In this document: positions 13,899 to 15,481 of the stretch, piece by piece
How positions within the stretch are numbered: position 1 is the stretch's first letter
Layout: the number at the start of each line of letters is the position of its first letter
Assembly (NCBI GenBank): GCA_016765255.1
Contig: JAESQI010000075.1
Span: 1 to 15,481, forward strand
Reading direction: 5' to 3'
DNA: 15,481 nucleotides
Origin: Robiginitomaculum sp.
GTDB lineage: Bacteria; Pseudomonadota; Alphaproteobacteria; Caulobacterales; Maricaulaceae
The notes under the pieces: model-generated
Seen by the model: only the letters and a program-made list of their open reading frames with translations
Told to the model about the DNA's origin: nothing
The model's database searches: none
Position numbers and translations under genes: made by a program

Positions 13899-15481
13899 AT
13901 GACAATCAATAAAAAGAGCGTAAAACGACGCTTATTGAGTGCATCTGCTTTATGTGGCGGCGCAATTATGTTTCACCTCTTTGTGGGCGCACCAACGGCA
14001 CTCGCAGACCCTTTAGGCGGCGTTGTCAGCTCGGGAACCGCCAGTATAGCCTTCGAAGGCACGGGCGGAGTTGTCATAACTCAAACTACCGATAAAGGGC
14101 TCATAACGTGGACTGGCGGCTTTAATATTGCCAACGGCGAATCTGCTACATTTATTCATTTAGGCGCAGCAGGAACGCGTTCTGTCACCGTAAACAGAGA
14201 TGTTACGGGGACATTGTCCACTATTGACGGCTTATTACGAAGCTGTTTGACGGCGGCCTGTTTGGGCGGGGGTGGGAATGGCGGGTCTGTATGGATTATC
14301 AATCCCGCTGGTGTGGCCTTTGGTGCCAATGCAATCGTGAATGTTGGCGGCCTTATGGCAACGACGGCTGACATAGCAGACATCGCCGGGTTTGCCACTT
14401 CAAACCTACAAAATTTACAATTTGTTGGCAATGCTACTGACGGATCCATCATTGTTGACGCTGGCGCCAATATTACTGGCACTGGCAGTGTCATTGCTCT
14501 GATTGCGCCGACTGTACGTTCAAGCGGTACAATTACCAACCCAGGCGGCGATGTTTTGATGGGGAGCGCCCAAAGTTTCACCATTTCATTTGCCGACGCA
14601 GTAGCTGCACCCTCAACATTAGAGCTGTTTTCTTACCGCGTTGACGCGGCCTCTACATCTGCGGCGGGTCTCGACGTTAGCGGTGATATTTCATCAAATA
14701 AATTCTTTGGCTCCGTTGTTTCAACCGTGGATTCCGTACTAAATGTCGACGCAAATATTACGGCGACAGCAGCCATTGCCGACGGTACGGCTATTGTTTT
14801 GGTTGGCGGCGGTGATTTCGCCAATGGTGTCACAGCCGACCCTGTAACGGTTGTAGCCGGCCCAGAAGTTAACCTAACCATCAACGGCATGTCTGCCACT
14901 GGCTTGGTGGCGACTAATGGGGACGCCTTACTCATTGGCAGTAATGTCAATATTAACGACACTCTAAATATTGCCAATGAACTCGACATTAGAGCCATTG
15001 CTGGAGATGTAGTCGTCAGTGCAGATGCCATAAAATTTCATGACATACAAGCAACCAGCAATATTAACATCAACGTTGCTAATGATATAACGGGCGGCGG
15101 CACGCTCAATGCGGGCGGCAATATCACCACAAACAGCACGGGTTCAAGTGTATTTGGCGCGCAAACTGCCACTGGCTTTATTACGGCCACAGCTGGCACC
15201 ACCTACACATCTGGCCTGATGACCAGCGGAACCGCAACCCAAGTCACCGGCGGCGGAAATGTCACCATAGCTGGGGCCAGTTCAGGCTCCACACTTAATG
15301 TTGTATCCAACACAGGCGATGTGAGTTTTACCGCAAATTCCACTTCCGTTGGTAATACCACACTCACCTCAACACTGGGCAGTGTCACAACACAAGACGT
15401 GGCGGCTACAGGCGGTAATATCATCCTTATGGCAGCGACTGGTATTGGCGGTGTAAACTTAAACGCCAGTGGTAATATCAT
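13899..15481 (+). CDS. TpsA/FhaB-like filamentous exoprotein, N-terminal part (runs past the window end)
   Basis: ATG 13899 follows AAGGGG (13884-13889) by nine bases. I read the frame codon by codon to base 15481 without a stop: 527 codons and incomplete. The signal peptide covers residues 1-36 (basic KKSVKRR, hydrophobic core, TALA-DP). Residues 37 to about 270 are the two-partner secretion (haemagglutination activity) domain: DPLGGVVSSGTASI, ITWTGGFNIANGE, then INPAGVAFGANAIVNVGGLM, where NPAG (135-138) stands for the family's NPNG motif. An unusual Cys pair (C116 and C121) lies in this domain. After that come Gly/Asn/Thr/Val-rich repeats (GGNITTNSTGSS, GGGNVTIAGASS) typical of the beta-helix shaft. 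It is likely an adhesin, biofilm or contact-dependent toxin stalk; the deciding C-terminus is outside the window. Confidence 0.93.
   Translation, partial: MTINKKSVKRRLLSASALCGGAIMFHLFVGAPTALADPLGGVVSSGTASIAFEGTGGVVITQTTDKGLITWTGGFNIANGESATFIHLGAAGTRSVTVNRDVTGTLSTIDGLLRSCLTAACLGGGGNGGSVWIINPAGVAFGANAIVNVGGLMATTADIADIAGFATSNLQNLQFVGNATDGSIIVDAGANITGTGSVIALIAPTVRSSGTITNPGGDVLMGSAQSFTISFADAVAAPSTLELFSYRVDAASTSAAGLDVSGDISSNKFFGSVVSTVDSVLNVDANITATAAIADGTAIVLVGGGDFANGVTADPVTVVAGPEVNLTINGMSATGLVATNGDALLIGSNVNINDTLNIANELDIRAIAGDVVVSADAIKFHDIQATSNININVANDITGGGTLNAGGNITTNSTGSSVFGAQTATGFITATAGTTYTSGLMTSGTATQVTGGGNVTIAGASSGSTLNVVSNTGDVSFTANSTSVGNTTLTSTLGSVTTQDVAATGGNIILMAATGIGGVNLNASGNI

Noticed and set aside
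14156..15481. Minus-strand open frames under the exoprotein
   Set aside because: They are Ala/Pro/Val/Thr-rich mirror frames of the repetitive exoprotein gene, which is open throughout on the plus strand with signal peptide, ribosome site and TPS domain.
14700..15481. CRISPR array in the repetitive right end
   Set aside because: The repetition is at the protein level (Gly/Asn-rich beta-helix repeats); there are no identical direct repeats with regular unique spacers.
1..15481. tRNA or rRNA genes
   Set aside because: No cloverleaf-like segment with a T-loop motif and CCA-type acceptor end and no rRNA-like conserved stretch was noticed on reading either strand.

Overview
The window looks like a piece of a marine-type alphaproteobacterial chromosome. 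That assignment is an inference from three things: the gene families (a TIR/SUMF1-like membrane protein, a TPR/Rossmann/class III cyclase, an IS1016-group insertion sequence), moderate base composition, and alphaproteobacterium-like promoters. No ribosomal or housekeeping marker is present to settle it. Composition is uneven. By hand count, 22 of 60 bases are G+C at 1141-1200 against 32 of 60 at 14281-14340, so the left third is clearly more AT-rich than the right third.

Left block (1-5937). The window opens in the 3' end of an unrecognised gene (1-476). A roughly 570-base non-genic stretch follows, carrying several inverted repeats, including a perfect 16-bp palindrome. Next comes a tightly packed plus-strand set of six reading frames (1047-5937). 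Four encode proteins with clear signal peptides: a helical protein of unknown family, a 453-residue TPR protein, a small Cys- and Arg-rich protein and a 335-residue TPR protein. Two small frames without signal peptides (4176-4469 and 4488-4901) lie between them in the same frame, separated by a single TGA. The set looks like one operon for a periplasmic or envelope-associated assembly of unknown function.

Middle (5938-6900). A short gene-free stretch with a possible coding remnant is followed by a complete-looking 716-bp IS1595-family (IS1016-group) element. Its transposase is broken by an in-frame TAA next to the second catalytic Asp.

Signalling pair (6901-10967). Two large genes are transcribed divergently from a shared 164-base region. 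The minus-strand gene encodes a soluble protein with a helical TPR-like N-terminus, a SLOG/LOG-like Rossmann domain and a C-terminal class III nucleotide cyclase. The cyclase keeps both metal Asp residues but has non-standard base-selecting and transition-state positions. The plus-strand gene encodes a cytoplasmic TIR domain, a charged linker, one transmembrane helix, three short repeats and a SUMF1/FGE-like domain that lacks the FGE catalytic cysteines. The pairing suggests a nucleotide-based signalling or defence module and is the most interesting item here.

Right block (11160-15481). A good promoter precedes a periplasmic OmpA-C-domain protein, a TpsB/FhaC-type outer-membrane translocator and the N-terminal 527 codons of a large TpsA/FhaB-like exoprotein that runs off the window end. 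Together these form a two-partner secretion locus, perhaps with the OmpA-like protein as a cell-wall-linked accessory.
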